From contig NZ_MLJJ01000003.1 of NCBI RefSeq assembly GCF_002095575.1, positions 1 to 64,000 on the forward strand: DNA of 64,000 bases. Direction: 5' to 3'. The notes beneath the pieces were generated by a model. It had not been told where the DNA came from, searched no databases, and was given only the letters and a program-made list of their open reading frames with translations. Source of the DNA: Pantoea septica. GTDB taxonomy: Bacteria > Pseudomonadota > Gammaproteobacteria > Enterobacterales > Enterobacteriaceae. Within the stretch, counting starts at the first letter, position 1. Every line of letters begins with the position of its first letter. The position numbers and the translations under genes were made by a program. Positions 1-9,312 of this stretch are shown here, piece after piece.

Positions 1-1849
1 TATCCTCGACCGGCTGCACCTCGTCGGTCGGGGTGCCGGCGGCGGCCTGGGCCGCTTCCGCTTTTTTCGCTTTAGCGCGGGCGATGGCGGCTTCGACCGC
101 CGCCTTGCGTGGATCGACCGCCTCAGTCTGGGGTGCTTCCGCCGCTTCCGGCTGCGCGGCTTTCTTCGCTTTGGCACGGGCGATAGCGGCGTCCACCGCC
201 GCCTTACGCGGATCTGCGGTCTGACGCGTCACCGGCTGGGTTTCCGCCTGCGCTTCCGCCTGGCGCAGATGCGCCTGCGCATGACGCGCCTGACGTTGCG
301 CTTCCTCTACCGCCGGATCCACTAAGCCCGCCGCCTGCCGTTTCGCCATCACGCGTTCGCGGGCGGCGGCCAGCTCGCCTTCATCGCTGCGCGCCACGCG
401 CTGCTTCGCCTGCTCATGTTTCGCTTCGCGCGCCAGCTTCTCACGCTCCAGACGCGCCTGACGCGCCTCGAAGCGCGCTTTCGCCTCGGCGGTGCGCTTC
501 GCCTCAAGATCGATAGCGCGCAGTTCCGCCTTCTCCTGCCGGTAGTACTGCACCAGCGGAATATTGCTCGGGCAGACATAGGCGCAGGCACCGCACTCGA
601 TGCAGTCGTCGATATGGTGGGCGCGCGCTTTATCGTGATCGCCGCCCTGGCTATACCAGTAAAGCTGCTGCGGCAGCAGTTTCGCCGGGCAGGCGTCGGC
701 GCAGGCGGAGCAGCGAATACAGGACTGTTCTTCCTCGTTATTGCCCATTTCGCTGGCGGAAGGCGCGAGAATACAGTTGGTGATTTTCACCACCGGCACG
801 TCAAGCGACGGCAGGGTAAAGCCCATCAGCGGGCCGCCCATAATCACCATCTGACGCGGCGCGGGGGTAAAGCCGACCTGATGCAGCAGATGACTGATGG
901 GGGTGCCGATGCGGCTCCAGACGTTGCGCGGCTGCGCAATCGCCTCGCCGGTCAGGGTCACCACGCGCTCGGTCAGCGGCTCGCCGTCGATCACCGCGCG
1001 CTTCACCGCCCAGGCGGTGCCGACGTTCTGCATCAGCACGCCGATATCGGTAGAGCGTCCGCCGTGCGGCACTTCCAGTCCGGTAAGAATTTTGGTGAGC
1101 TGCTTCGCGCCGCCGGAGGGATATTTGGTCGGAATGACGCGGATGTGCAGATCGCGCTCGCCACCCAGCGCCTGCTTCAGCGCGGCAATCGCTTCCGGCT
1201 TATTGTCTTCGATGCCGATTAGCACGCGCTCGGCCTGCAGCACCCAGGCGAGGATGCGGCTGCCTTCCAGCACTTCGGCGGCATAATCCTGCATCAGGCG
1301 ATCGTCGGCGGTGATATAGGGCTCGCACTCGGCGGCGTTGATAATCAGGGTTTTCACCCCGCGCAGGCCACCGCGCAGCTTGGTGCCGGTGGGAAAGCCT
1401 GCGCCGCCAAGACCGGCAACGCCGGCGTCATGAATGCGCTGCACAATGGCGGCACGCTCGCGCTGGCGGTAGTCCGCCATCGGCTCGAGCAGCGTCCAGC
1501 GGTCCTCGCCGTCCGGCGACATAAAAATACACAGCTCCGACAGCCCCGAGGGGTGCGCGGTCATATGCTGGCCAATGGCGTCGATGGTGCCGGAGGTCGG
1601 CGCGTGCACCGGCAGCATCCGGCCGCTGCCGAAAGTCAGCGGCTGGCCGCGCAGCACGCGATCGCCCGGCGCGACGCAGATCTCGCCCTCATGGCCGATA
1701 TGCTGCTTCAGCGGGATAATAAAGCGGTCCGGCAGCGGCAGCTGGCTCAGCGGCGTGCCGTTCGACTGGGTTTTCATTTCCGGAGGATGAATGCCGCCCT
1801 CGAAATCCCACAGTTTCTCTTTACGAAAAATATTCAACAGATTAAGCAT
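1..1849 (-). CDS. rsxC: RsxC/RnfC, electron-transport complex subunit (partial, 3' end outside window)
   Basis: Peripheral subunit of the Rsx (Rnf-type) membrane complex, which moves electrons between NAD(P)H and ferredoxin-like carriers and in E. coli keeps SoxR reduced. About 616 codons are visible and the frame runs open off the left edge. The N-terminal two thirds carry the NADH/FMN-binding region, with a glycine-rich stretch [10 protein letters not shown]. Two 4Fe-4S motifs follow, [12 protein letters not shown] near residue 375 and [12 protein letters not shown] near residue 412. After these the protein becomes an Ala/Lys/Glu-rich tail with near-identical repeats built on [18 protein letters not shown], as in other enterobacterial RsxC proteins. 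The ATG at 1849 overlaps the end of rsxB by 8 bp (ATGCTTAA), so translation is probably coupled. The identification is secure; the total length cannot be known here. Confidence 0.96.
   Translation of the reverse strand, partial: MLNLLNIFRKEKLWDFEGGIHPPEMKTQSNGTPLSQLPLPDRFIIPLKQHIGHEGEICVAPGDRVLRGQPLTFGSGRMLPVHAPTSGTIDAIGQHMTAHPSGLSELCIFMSPDGEDRWTLLEPMADYRQRERAAIVQRIHDAGVAGLGGAGFPTGTKLRGGLRGVKTLIINAAECEPYITADDRLMQDYAAEVLEGSRILAWVLQAERVLIGIEDNKPEAIAALKQALGGERDLHIRVIPTKYPSGGAKQLTKILTGLEVPHGGRSTDIGVLMQNVGTAWAVKRAVIDGEPLTERVVTLTGEAIAQPRNVWSRIGTPISHLLHQVGFTPAPRQMVIMGGPLMGFTLPSLDVPVVKITNCILAPSASEMGNNEEEQSCIRCSACADACPAKLLPQQLYWYSQGGDHDKARAHHIDDCIECGACAYVCPSNIPLVQYYRQEKAELRAIDLEAKRTAEAKARFEARQARLEREKLAREAKHEQAKQRVARSDEGELAAARERVMAKRQAAGLVDPAVEEAQRQARHAQAHLRQAEAQAETQPVTRQTADPRKAAVDAAIARAKAKKAAQPEAAEAPQTEAVDPRKAAVEAAIARAKAKKAEAAQAAAGTPTDEVQPVED
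58..222 (-). repeat. Tandem repeat in the rsxC tail
   Basis: Two imperfect direct copies of a unit of about 60 bases (about 58-126 and 160-222) encode the repeated Ala/Lys-rich tail segment of RsxC. They are separated by a Glu/Ala/Pro linker. Repeats of this kind vary in number between strains, and more copies may lie beyond the window edge. Confidence 0.75.
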
Positions 1850-2420
1850 GACTTTCTACCGGAATCACCCGTACAGGAATGGTCTCAAGATCCCATTTCC
1901 AGTTAGCGGTGGTGGTCGCCACGGGACGCATCTCGATGCAGTCGGTGGGACAGGGCGCAACGCAGAGATCGCAGCCGGTGCAGACGTCGCTCAGCACGGT
2001 ATGCATGGCGCGCGTTGCGCCGACAATGGCGTCGACCGGACAGGCCTGGATGCACTTGGTGCAGCCGATACAGTTCGCTTCATCAATCCAGGCGACGGTG
2101 CGCACCGGCTCTTTCGCCGTTTCGTCGCCGTCAATCGGCTGCGGGTCCACGTTCAGCAGCGCCGCCAGCTTGAGCATGGTCTGCTCGCCGCCCGGCGCAC
2201 ACTTATTGATCGCCTCGCCGTTATTGCCCACCGCGTCCGCATAGGGACGACAGCCGGGGTAGCCGCACTGGCCGCACTGGCTTTGCGGCAGCAGCTCGTC
2301 GATCTGCTCGACGATAGGATCTTCTTCGACTTCGAAGCGGCGCGAGGCATAGCCCAGCAGGGCGCCAAACACCAGGCTCAGCGCGCTCAGAACGATAATG
2401 GCAATCCAGATCGCGCTCAT
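1842..2420 (-). CDS. rsxB: RsxB/RnfB, iron-sulfur subunit of the Rsx complex
   Basis: Ferredoxin-like subunit of the Rsx/Rnf complex, 192 residues, the usual enterobacterial length. Residues 1-25 form one membrane anchor. A cysteine group CGQCGYPGC (49-57) plus a later Cys is typical of the RnfB 4Fe-4S domain. Two classical ferredoxin motifs follow, [12 protein letters not shown] (about 117-128) and [12 protein letters not shown] (about 147-158). The start codon shares one base with the rsxA stop (TGATG), and the 3' end overlaps rsxC by 8 bp, so the three genes form one tightly coupled operon read leftwards. Confidence 0.98.
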   Translation of the reverse strand: MSAIWIAIIVLSALSLVFGALLGYASRRFEVEEDPIVEQIDELLPQSQCGQCGYPGCRPYADAVGNNGEAINKCAPGGEQTMLKLAALLNVDPQPIDGDETAKEPVRTVAWIDEANCIGCTKCIQACPVDAIVGATRAMHTVLSDVCTGCDLCVAPCPTDCIEMRPVATTTANWKWDLETIPVRVIPVESHA

Positions 2421-3001
2421 CAGAATTTCACCAGCCCGGTAAAGCCCATAAACGCCAGCGCCATCAGGCCGGCGGTCACCAGCGCGATAGAGGAGCCTTT
2501 GAAGGGCGCAGGCACGTTTGCCAGCACCAGACGTTCGCGCATGCCGGCGAACAGCACCATCACCAGCGAAAAGCCGAGCGAGGCGCTGAAGCCGTAAAGC
2601 GCCGCCTGCAGAAAGGTATGATTCAGGTTGACGCTGAGCAGCGGCACGCCGAGCACCGCGCAGTTGGTGGTGATCAGCGGCAGAAAGATGCCGAGCAGGC
2701 GGTAGAGCGACGGGCTGGTTTTACGCACCACCATTTCGGTGAACTGCACCACGACGGCGATCACCAGGATATAGGCCATCGTGCGCAGGTAGACGAGATC
2801 GAGCGGCACCAGGATCAGATGGTTCACCAGCCAGGCGCAAATCGACGCCAGGGTAATGACGAACGTGGTCGCCAGGCCCATGCCGATCGCCGTTTCCAGT
2901 TTTTTGGAAACGCCCATAAAGGGGCAGAGGCCAAGGAATTTCACCAGAACGAAGTTGTTCACCAGCACAGTGCCTACAAACAGCAGCAGATAATCGGTCA
3001 T
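2420..3001 (-). CDS. rsxA: RsxA/RnfA, integral membrane subunit of the Rsx complex
   Basis: First gene of the rsxABC... operon, 193 residues, with six hydrophobic segments typical of RnfA/NqrE proteins. It is highly conserved, including [20 protein letters not shown] near the N-terminus, which contains one of the conserved Cys residues, and a second half-repeat around [11 protein letters not shown]. It helps form the membrane core through which electrons cross. The ATG at 3001 follows a 123-bp gap after ydgK, which probably holds the operon promoter, though no clear -35/-10 pair was assigned. Confidence 0.98.
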   Translation of the reverse strand: MTDYLLLFVGTVLVNNFVLVKFLGLCPFMGVSKKLETAIGMGLATTFVITLASICAWLVNHLILVPLDLVYLRTMAYILVIAVVVQFTEMVVRKTSPSLYRLLGIFLPLITTNCAVLGVPLLSVNLNHTFLQAALYGFSASLGFSLVMVLFAGMRERLVLANVPAPFKGSSIALVTAGLMALAFMGFTGLVKF

Positions 3002-3124
3002 TTTTTCGCCATTGATTCGGAAAGCGGCCCATTATCTGTGATCTGTGACGCTATCTCAACCACTGCGCGAAACGCAGCGCCCTGATTCGCACTCAGAATT
3101 AAATTGTTGACGAAACTCACGGCG

Positions 3125-3568
3125 TTACGGCTGGATAAAGGTCGATTTCACCCGCCGAGAGCGTTTGAAATAGGGCACGAACACCGCCGCGGCAAGCAGC
3201 GCCAGCAGCAGCGTCTGGGCGGCCTTGCCGTCGGCGACGGGCGTAAAAGCGAAGGTCTTCAGCGCCAGCAGCAGCGTGACCAGCAGCCAGATAATGTAGT
3301 GACGCGGCAGACGGCGCGAGCGTTTGCAGAAAATCCAGCAGACCCACAGGCTGTACAGCCAGACGGCGAGCGCGGTAAGCAGGGAGATCGCCCAGTTGGT
3401 CACCAGCATGCCGCCGTGCGAAAACAGCGTGGCGCGCCATACCGGATTAAACAGGGGGCTAAGGTACATCGCCAGCACCATCGCGCTGGTGAGCATCATC
3501 ATAATCAGCCAGGCGAGCGGCACAAGCAGCCAGCCGCCCAGACGCGGCGCGGTTACCGATTCATTCAT
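3125..3568 (-). CDS. ydgK: YdgK, DUF2569 inner-membrane protein
   Basis: Small integral membrane protein of 147 residues with about four hydrophobic helices and a basic C-terminus. It belongs to the DUF2569 family and has no established biochemical function. Its place between cnu and rsxA is the same as ydgK in E. coli, and the LGGWLLVPL start is typical of the family. The ATG at 3568 is preceded on the minus strand by GGAACTCCTCC-type purine-rich sequence that can serve as ribosome-binding site. Confidence 0.9.
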   Translation of the reverse strand: MNESVTAPRLGGWLLVPLAWLIMMMLTSAMVLAMYLSPLFNPVWRATLFSHGGMLVTNWAISLLTALAVWLYSLWVCWIFCKRSRRLPRHYIIWLLVTLLLALKTFAFTPVADGKAAQTLLLALLAAAVFVPYFKRSRRVKSTFIQP

Positions 3569-3673
3569 GGAGGAGTTCCTGTTGCAACAAGGAAAGCGGG
3601 AGAGGATAACACGTTCAGTCAGGGCCTGCCTGCGCAGAAGCGGCGTCTCGCCGGCAGGCCTGATAACCCTTAA

Positions 3674-3889
3674 TCAGACGACGTAGCGCCACACCGTTTT
3701 CGGCACGCGGCACAGGTCGTAGAGTCGCCCACCGGACGCCAGCTCAGCGCGTCGATGATCCGCCGCGCGGTACATGCTGATAATTTCGCTGTCATCGGTC
3801 AGCGAGTAGTTAAGGTGATCGTAGAGCTTTTCCAGACTTTCCAGATTATTCACTTTGCGGAATTTGAGCAGGTAATCTTGTGCAGTCAT
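3674..3889 (-). CDS. cnu: Cnu (YdgT), Hha/YmoA-family H-NS co-regulator
   Basis: Small nucleoid-associated co-regulator of the Hha family, which pairs with H-NS or StpA to silence genes and was first described as an oriC-binding protein. The chosen start at 3889 gives 71 residues, the exact family length, beginning [12 protein letters not shown]. An upstream in-frame ATG at 3976 would add 29 poorly conserved residues and is rejected; MAIMTAQ at 3898 is a possible alternative. The conserved core [13 protein letters not shown], the acidic stretch LTDDSE and the [12 protein letters not shown] helix are all present. It has the same neighbours as in E. coli (ydgK, rsxA). Confidence 0.95.
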   Translation of the reverse strand: MTAQDYLLKFRKVNNLESLEKLYDHLNYSLTDDSEIISMYRAADHRRAELASGGRLYDLCRVPKTVWRYVV

Positions 3890-4278
3890 GATTGCCATAA
3901 TGAGAGAGAACAGAGAAGCGGTCAGTATAGGGAGCAGGCGCGGGCTGTCCAGCGACTTATTCTGGAAAAAAGGCAAATTCTTAATTTCTATTTATCAATG
4001 CGTCAAAAAAGCCACTTTTTATCAGGCATGCATCCATAAAACGAAGCGGTAAAAAGCTGGCGCGCCGCGCCGTTGCGCTAACCGGCGCCAGGGCAGAGCG
4101 CGCGCGCGTTACCACCGCTTTTTCAGACTAAATCCGCTTCGTCTGAGGCATGAAAGCAGGATGAATTACGCGGCCCGATGCGCTGGCTGGATTCAGGCAG
4201 GTCATATTTTCTCTTTTTTCAGGGGGGCGCTATCCGCAGCGCCAGGAGCGGGGCGCTAAGCCGCTTAAAGCGCGGCAC

Positions 4279-4294
4279 TGTGCGAGAAATCACA
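4279..4294. promoter_or_regulatory. CRP-type site upstream of ytfQ
   Basis: TGTGCGAGAAATCACA matches the CRP consensus TGTGA-N6-TCACA at nine of the ten specific bases. It lies about 55-60 bp ahead of a TATTAT -10-like element, a spacing compatible with class I activation. This fits glucose repression of a sugar transporter. Site use is inferred. Confidence 0.65.
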
Positions 4295-4345
4295 AAATCG
4301 TTATCTCGCCTGCGCTACGGCCGGTGACCAAAGTTTACGTATTAT

Positions 4346-4359
4346 TGTAATCGCTTTCA
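4346..4359. promoter_or_regulatory. GalR/GalS-type operator upstream of ytfQ
   Basis: TGTAATCGCTTTCA fits the GalR/GalS core pattern TGNAANCGNTTNCA at every specified base. It sits at or just after the predicted transcription start of ytfQ, a position suited to repression. It suggests that galactose-regulon control extends to this transporter. Other LacI-family repressors bind similar sequences, so the regulator is not certain. Confidence 0.65.
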
Positions 4360-4589
4360 GAGGAAGATTTCATAAGCGATTCTGTTTATTACATTTATTT
4401 AACCAGCACGTTCTATCAACTCAGTCGTTTTGTCCATGAGCGACGCCGCGCCAGACTGCCATACCTGCACGTAAGCCCTTTAATTTGAACTAATTTGTGA
4501 AGCGCGTCGCCCTTATTCACGCTGATTTACGCCAGGCTAAACGGGCTCTTTACCCTTATTCGCAAAAGCCCTTCAGAGGAATGCAAACT

Positions 4590-5546
4590 ATGTGGAAACG
4601 TTTACTTTTGACCACGCTGGTCAGCGCCGCGCTAGCTGCGCCGGCAATGGCGGCAGACCTGACGGTCGGCTTCTCTCAGGTCGGCTCCGAATCGGGCTGG
4701 CGCGCAGCGGAAACCAGCGTGGCGAAAAGCGAAGCGGCGAAACGCGGCATCACGCTGAAAATTGCCGACGGTCAGCAGAAACAAGAGAACCAGATCAAGG
4801 CGGTACGTTCGTTCATCGCTCAGGGCGTCGACGCGATTTTTATCGCGCCGGTGGTGCAGACCGGCTGGGAACCGGTGCTGGAAGAAGCTAAAGACGCCAA
4901 AATCCCGGTCTTCCTGCTCGACCGCGCCATCGTGGTGAAAGATAAATCGCTCTATATGACGGTGGTCACCGCCGACAACGTGCTGGAAGGCAAGCTGATT
5001 GGCGACTGGCTGGTGAAAACCGTCGGCGACAAGCCGTGCAACGTGGTTGAACTGCAGGGCACCGTGGGCGCCAGCGTCGCCATCGACCGCAAGAAAGGGT
5101 TTGCCGAGGCGATCGCCGGGCATCCCAATATCAAGCTGGTGCGCTCGCAGTCAGGCGACTTTACCCGCAGCAAGGGTAAAGAGGTCATGGAGAGCTTTAT
5201 CAAGGCGGAAAACAACGGCAAGAACATCTGCATGGTTTACGCCCATAACGACGATATGGCGATCGGCGCGATTCAGGCAATCAAAGAGGCGGGGCTTAAG
5301 CCCGGCAAAGATATTCTTACCGGCTCAATCGACGGCGTGCCCGATATCTATAAGGCGATGCTGGCGGGTGAGGCCAACGCCAACGTCGAGCTGACGCCGA
5401 ATATGGCAGGCCCGGCGTTCGACGCGCTGGAGAAGTTCAAAAAAGACGGCACGCTGCCGCCGAAGATCACCAAAACCGAAACCCGGCTCTTTCTGCCAGC
5501 CGATGCGCAGGCGCAGCTGGATTTGAAAAAAGGCATGGGTTACTGA
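4590..5546 (+). CDS. ytfQ: YtfQ, galactofuranose-type ABC transporter periplasmic binding protein
   Basis: Periplasmic sugar-binding protein of the YtfQRT-YjfF importer, which in E. coli takes up galactofuranose. The start at 4590 (MWKRLL) gives 318 residues with a signal peptide ending at about AAPAMA-AD. It is preferred over a start 93 bases upstream because AGAGGA lies 9 bases before it and the product then matches the family. The mature protein is a type I periplasmic-binding fold and is nearly collinear with E. coli YtfQ (GFSQVGSESGWRAAE, ADGQQKQENQIKAVRSF, DGVPDIYKAM). It is the first gene of ytfQRT-yjfF and is followed by an intercistronic hairpin. CRP-like and GalR-like sites lie upstream. 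Confidence 0.96.
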   Translation: MWKRLLLTTLVSAALAAPAMAADLTVGFSQVGSESGWRAAETSVAKSEAAKRGITLKIADGQQKQENQIKAVRSFIAQGVDAIFIAPVVQTGWEPVLEEAKDAKIPVFLLDRAIVVKDKSLYMTVVTADNVLEGKLIGDWLVKTVGDKPCNVVELQGTVGASVAIDRKKGFAEAIAGHPNIKLVRSQSGDFTRSKGKEVMESFIKAENNGKNICMVYAHNDDMAIGAIQAIKEAGLKPGKDILTGSIDGVPDIYKAMLAGEANANVELTPNMAGPAFDALEKFKKDGTLPPKITKTETRLFLPADAQAQLDLKKGMGY

Positions 5547-5552
5547 GCCGCG

Positions 5553-5576
5553 AGCCGCTCTCCGGAGCGGCTTTTT
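5553..5576 (+). terminator. Intercistronic hairpin/terminator between ytfQ and ytfR
   Basis: AGCCGCTC and GAGCGGCT form an 8-bp perfect stem with loop TCCG, followed by TTTT. It lies 7 bases after the ytfQ stop and 25 before ytfR. As in other binding-protein operons it probably lets only part of transcription continue, giving more binding protein than membrane components. Confidence 0.8.
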
Positions 5577-5600
5577 ATCTGTTGAGGCGGGGCTGACAAG

Positions 5601-7121
5601 ATGATTAGGCACAATGACGATGCGCTGCTCACCATCAGCGGCGTCAGCAAAGGGTTTCCCGGCGTGAAGGCGCTGGATAACGTGTCGTTTAGCGTGCGCA
5701 AAGGCGAGATTATGGCGCTGCTGGGCGAAAACGGCGCGGGCAAGTCGACGCTGATTAAGGTGCTCACCGGGGTTTACAGCCGCGACGCGGGCACGCTGAC
5801 GCTGAACGGGCAGACCATTGCGCCGCGCAGCACCGCCGATGCGCAAAAGATGGGCATCGGCACCGTTTATCAGGAGGTCAATCTGCTGCCGAATATGTCG
5901 GTGGCAGACAATCTGTTTATCGGGCGCGAGCCGCGCCGTTTCGGCATGGTCGATCGACGCAGGATGGTGCGCGATGCCGACGCGCTGATGCGCAATTACG
6001 GTTTTATTCTCGACGTGACGCGTCCGCTGGGGCACTACTCGGTGGCGATGCAGCAGATTATCGCCATCTGCCGCGCGGTCGATCTCTCGGCGCAGGTGCT
6101 GATCCTCGACGAGCCGACCGCCAGCCTCGACGCCAGCGAAGTGGAGATGCTTTTTACCCTGATGGCGCAGCTGAAGGCCAAAGGAATGAGCCTGATTTTC
6201 GTTACTCACTTTCTCGATCAGGTTTACCGCATCACCGACCGCATTACGGTGCTGCGCAACGGCCAGTTTATCGCCACGCGCGATACCGCCACGCTGCCGC
6301 AGGTCGAGCTAATCAAGCTGATGCTGGGGCGCGAACTGCTGGAGACCGCGCTACAGCGCCAGGGCAACACGCTGCGCAGCAACCAGCCGGTGGCGTCGTT
6401 TCGCGACTACGGCAAGAAAGGCGTTATCGAGCCATTCGACCTTGAGGTGCGCCCAGGAGAAGTGGTGGGCCTGGCTGGGCTGCTCGGCTCCGGCCGCACC
6501 GAGACCGCCGAGGTGCTGTTCGGCATTCGCCGGCCCGATCGCGGTGTCGCCACCATTAAAGGCAAACCCCAGACGATCCGCTCGCCGGCGCAGGCGTCGC
6601 GTCTCGGCATCGGTTTTTGTCCGGAGGATCGCAAGACCGACGGCATTATCGGCGCCGCCTCGGTGCGCGAAAATATTATCCTGGCGCTGCAGGCGCAGCG
6701 CGGCTGGCTGCGGCCGATCAAGCGGCGCGAGCAGCAGGCGATCGCCGAGCGCTTTATCAAGAGCCTGGGCATTCGCACGCCGCACGCCGATCAGCCGGTG
6801 GAGCTGCTTTCCGGCGGCAATCAGCAGAAGGTGCTGCTGTCGCGTTGGCTGGTGACCAAACCGCAGTTTCTGATCCTGGACGAACCCACGCGCGGCATCG
6901 ACGTCGGCGCCCACGCCGAGATTATTCGCCTGATCGAATCCCTGTGCGCCGATGGCCTGGCGCTGCTGGTGATCTCTTCCGAGCTGGAGGAGCTGGTGGG
7001 CTACGCCGATCGCGTAGTGATTATGCGCGACCTGAAACAGGTGGCGGAGATCCCGCTTGAGCAGCTTTCGGTGGCGTCGATTGTTAACGCCATCGCGGAC
7101 GGAGGGGCACAACATGCTTGA
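5601..7121 (+). CDS. ytfR: YtfR, sugar ABC transporter ATPase (double cassette)
   Basis: Cytoplasmic ATPase with two fused ABC domains, 506 residues, typical of the ribose/arabinose/galactofuranose (CUT2) class. The N-terminal cassette has Walker [10 protein letters not shown] (about 44-52) and Walker B LILDEPTASLD. The C-terminal cassette has the usual degenerate Walker A (GLLGSGRTE), signature LSGGNQQK and Walker [12 protein letters not shown]. Sequence and length follow E. coli YtfR throughout. It is followed by ytfT with an 8-bp overlap. Confidence 0.96.
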   Translation: MIRHNDDALLTISGVSKGFPGVKALDNVSFSVRKGEIMALLGENGAGKSTLIKVLTGVYSRDAGTLTLNGQTIAPRSTADAQKMGIGTVYQEVNLLPNMSVADNLFIGREPRRFGMVDRRRMVRDADALMRNYGFILDVTRPLGHYSVAMQQIIAICRAVDLSAQVLILDEPTASLDASEVEMLFTLMAQLKAKGMSLIFVTHFLDQVYRITDRITVLRNGQFIATRDTATLPQVELIKLMLGRELLETALQRQGNTLRSNQPVASFRDYGKKGVIEPFDLEVRPGEVVGLAGLLGSGRTETAEVLFGIRRPDRGVATIKGKPQTIRSPAQASRLGIGFCPEDRKTDGIIGAASVRENIILALQAQRGWLRPIKRREQQAIAERFIKSLGIRTPHADQPVELLSGGNQQKVLLSRWLVTKPQFLILDEPTRGIDVGAHAEIIRLIESLCADGLALLVISSELEELVGYADRVVIMRDLKQVAEIPLEQLSVASIVNAIADGGAQHA

Positions 7122-8124
7122 ATCCCATATGACGAAGCCAGAACGCCGTAAGTTTCGCCTGCCGCCGGGCCTGCCGCAAATCGCCGCGCTGATTCTGGTG
7201 CTGCTGGTGGATAGCCTGGTGGCGAATAATTTTTTCGCCGTGCATCTGCAGGACGGCCGTCTGTTCGGCAGCCCGATCGATATTCTTAACCGCGCCGCGC
7301 CGGTGGCGCTGCTGGCGATCGGCATGACGCTGGTGATCGCGACCGGCGGCATCGATCTTTCGGTAGGCGCGGTAATGGCGATTGCGGGCGCGACCGCCGC
7401 TACCCTGACGGTGTCGGGCCATAGCCTCGCGGCGGTGATTTTTTCCGCGCTGGGCGCCGGGCTGCTGTGCGGTCTCTGGAACGGCGTGCTGGTGGCGCTG
7501 CTGCGCATTCAGCCTTTTGTCGCCACGCTGATTTTGATGGTGGCGGGGCGCGGCATCGCGCAGCTGATTACCCAGGGGCAGATCGTGACATTCGACAGCG
7601 CGACGCTCGGGTGGCTGGGCAGCGGGTCGCTGTGGCTGCTGCCGGTGCCGGTCTGGATTACCCTGGCGGCGGCGGCGCTGGTGTGGCTGCTGACGCGCAA
7701 GACCGCGCTCGGGCTGTTTATCGAGGCGGTGGGGATTAATCTGCGCGCCGCGCGCAACGCGGGCGTGACCGGCTGGCTGGTGGTGATGTCCACCTATGTG
7801 ATCAGCGGGCTGTGCGCAGCGGTGGCGGGCCTGATCGTGACCGCCGATATTCGCGGCGCGGATGCCAATAACGCCGGCCTGTGGCTGGAGCTGGATGCAA
7901 TCCTCGCGGTGGTGATCGGCGGCGCTTCGCTGATGGGCGGCCGTTTTAATCTGATGCTGTCGCTGATCGGCGCGCTGATTATTCAGGCGATGAACACCGG
8001 CATTCTGCTTTCGGGCTTTCCGCCGGAGCTGAATCAGGTGGTGAAGGCGGTGGTGGTGATGGGCGTGCTGCTGCTGCAGTCGCCGCGCTTTCTGGCGATG
8101 TTGAAACGGAGACGGCCTCAATGA
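7114..8124 (+). CDS. ytfT: YtfT, galactofuranose-type ABC transporter permease
   Basis: Inner-membrane permease of 336 residues with about ten hydrophobic segments and the CUT2 permease signature ATGGIDLSVGAVMAIAGA. The ATG at 7114 was chosen because GGAGGGG (7101-7107) precedes it at good spacing, it overlaps the ytfR stop as ATGCTTGA, and the product then starts like E. coli YtfT. An upstream in-frame ATG at 7057 lies well inside ytfR. It probably pairs with YjfF to form a heterodimeric channel. Confidence 0.95.
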   Translation: MLESHMTKPERRKFRLPPGLPQIAALILVLLVDSLVANNFFAVHLQDGRLFGSPIDILNRAAPVALLAIGMTLVIATGGIDLSVGAVMAIAGATAATLTVSGHSLAAVIFSALGAGLLCGLWNGVLVALLRIQPFVATLILMVAGRGIAQLITQGQIVTFDSATLGWLGSGSLWLLPVPVWITLAAAALVWLLTRKTALGLFIEAVGINLRAARNAGVTGWLVVMSTYVISGLCAAVAGLIVTADIRGADANNAGLWLELDAILAVVIGGASLMGGRFNLMLSLIGALIIQAMNTGILLSGFPPELNQVVKAVVVMGVLLLQSPRFLAMLKRRRPQ

Positions 8125-9107
8125 TTAAACGTCATCTTCCCCTGATGATTACGCTGCTGGTGTTTGTCGCCGGCTATCTGTTCTGTCTGAGCCAGTTTCC
8201 CGGCTTCGCCTCGACGCGCGTGATCTGCAATATCCTCACCGATAACGCTTTTTTGGGTATTATCGCCGTCGGCATGACCTTTGTGATCCTCTCCGGCGGC
8301 ATCGATCTGTCGGTGGGGGCGGTGATCGCCTTTACCGGCGTGTTTCTGGCGCGCGCCATCGGCGATTTGCATATTCATCCGCTGCTGGCGTTCGCCATTA
8401 TTCTGGCCGCGGGCGCGCTGTTCGGCGCCATGATGGGCTGGCTGATCGACGCGCTGAAGATTCCGGCGTTTATTATTACGCTGGCGGGGATGTTTTTTCT
8501 GCGCGGCTGTAGCTATCTGGTTTCGGAAAATTCGATTCCCATCGATCATCCGCTCTACGCCACGCTCTCCAGCCTGGCGTGGAAGGTGCCGGGCGGCGGT
8601 CGCCTGAGTTTGCTGGCGCTGGTGATGCTGCTGGTGGTGGTGGGCGGCATTTTGCTGGCGCACCGTACGCGCTTCGGCAATCAGGTTTACGCGGTCGGCG
8701 GCAGTGTGACCTCGGCGCAGCTGATGGGCATCTCCACGCGCGCAACCACGATCCGCATCTATATGTTGTCGACCACGCTGGCGACGCTGGCGGGCATCGT
8801 TTTCTCGATTTATACCTCAGCGGGCTATGCGCTGGCGGGGCTGGGCGTCGAGCTGGACGCTATCGCTTCGGTGGTGATCGGCGGGACGTTGCTCTCCGGC
8901 GGCGTCGGGACGGTGCTGGGCACGCTGTTCGGCGTGTTGATTCAGGGGCTGATTCAGACCTGGATTAATTTTGACGGCACGCTGAGCTCCTGGTGGACCA
9001 AGATCGCCATCGGTATTTTGCTGTTCGCGTTTATCGCGCTGCAGCGTCTGCTGACGGTGATGTGGGATCGGCAGAAGAATGCGCCGGTGAAGCGGATAGC
9101 GACCTGA
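8121..9107 (+). CDS. yjfF: YjfF, second permease of the galactofuranose-type ABC transporter
   Basis: Second inner-membrane permease of the transporter, 328 residues, beginning MIKRHLPLMIT as in E. coli YjfF. It carries the conserved LSGGIDLSVGAVIAFTG motif and about ten membrane segments. The start overlaps the ytfT stop by 4 bp (ATGA), so translation is coupled. It is the last gene of the operon and is followed at once by an intrinsic terminator. Confidence 0.96.
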   Translation: MIKRHLPLMITLLVFVAGYLFCLSQFPGFASTRVICNILTDNAFLGIIAVGMTFVILSGGIDLSVGAVIAFTGVFLARAIGDLHIHPLLAFAIILAAGALFGAMMGWLIDALKIPAFIITLAGMFFLRGCSYLVSENSIPIDHPLYATLSSLAWKVPGGGRLSLLALVMLLVVVGGILLAHRTRFGNQVYAVGGSVTSAQLMGISTRATTIRIYMLSTTLATLAGIVFSIYTSAGYALAGLGVELDAIASVVIGGTLLSGGVGTVLGTLFGVLIQGLIQTWINFDGTLSSWWTKIAIGILLFAFIALQRLLTVMWDRQKNAPVKRIAT

Positions 9108-9124
9108 CCGGTCGGATGTGAGTT

Positions 9125-9147
9125 AAGCCGCCTGCGGGCGGCTTTTT
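9125..9147 (+). terminator. Terminator after ytfQRT-yjfF
   Basis: AAGCCGCC and GGCGGCTT form an 8-bp perfect stem with loop TGCG, followed by TTTGTTTT. It lies 18 bases after the yjfF stop. Confidence 0.9.
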
Positions 9148-9205
9148 GTTTTAAGATTGGCGGCGAGAATGTGCGGCGTGGTGGCGTAGCGGTGAGAATG
9201 TGCGA

Positions 9206-9312
9206 CGTGAAAGGGGGTTCTGCCCGATCGCAAAGGATTCCCGCATCCATGCGGATCGGCCTCGCCATCCTGGCTTGGACGCTTTGCTCTTCGGGCAGAA
9301 CCCCCTTCCACG
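9206..9312. repeat. Structured intergenic repeat (copy 1)
   Basis: Two 22-bp arms (9206-9227 and 9291-9312) are inverted copies with one mismatch; their shared core is GGGGGTTCTGCCCGA. The 63-bp interior holds a small perfect hairpin CCGCATCCATGCGG (9241-9254). Read on the minus strand it also holds CCAGGATGGCGAGGCCGA, closely related to the element at 9444-9507. No coding potential is seen. It looks like a member of a dispersed, REP-like intergenic repeat family. Confidence 0.6.

Larger units (their letters stand above)
3890..4589. other. 700-bp intergenic region with the ytfQ control region
   Basis: No credible gene is seen here, and the small E. coli gene blr expected next to cnu was not found. 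The left part (3890-4270) is GC-rich with small hairpins, for example GGCGCT/AGCGCC at about 4226-4243. The right part (from about 4270) becomes AT-richer and holds a CRP-like and a GalR-like site and a candidate -10 (TATTAT, 4340-4345). If that -10 is used, the ytfQ leader would be about 235 nt. Confidence 0.6.

Noticed and set aside
416..1222. Long open frame antisense to rsxC
   Set aside because: High GC makes long shadow frames common; the minus strand clearly encodes RsxC with two iron-sulfur motifs.
4436..4474. A 12-codon frame (MSDAAPDCHTCT) in the ytfQ leader as a regulatory upstream peptide
   Set aside because: No ribosome-binding site precedes it and composition gives no attenuation logic.
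4497..4589. Longer N-terminus for ytfQ
   Set aside because: It would bury the clear signal peptide behind 31 unrelated residues; the ATG at 4590 has a good ribosome-binding site.
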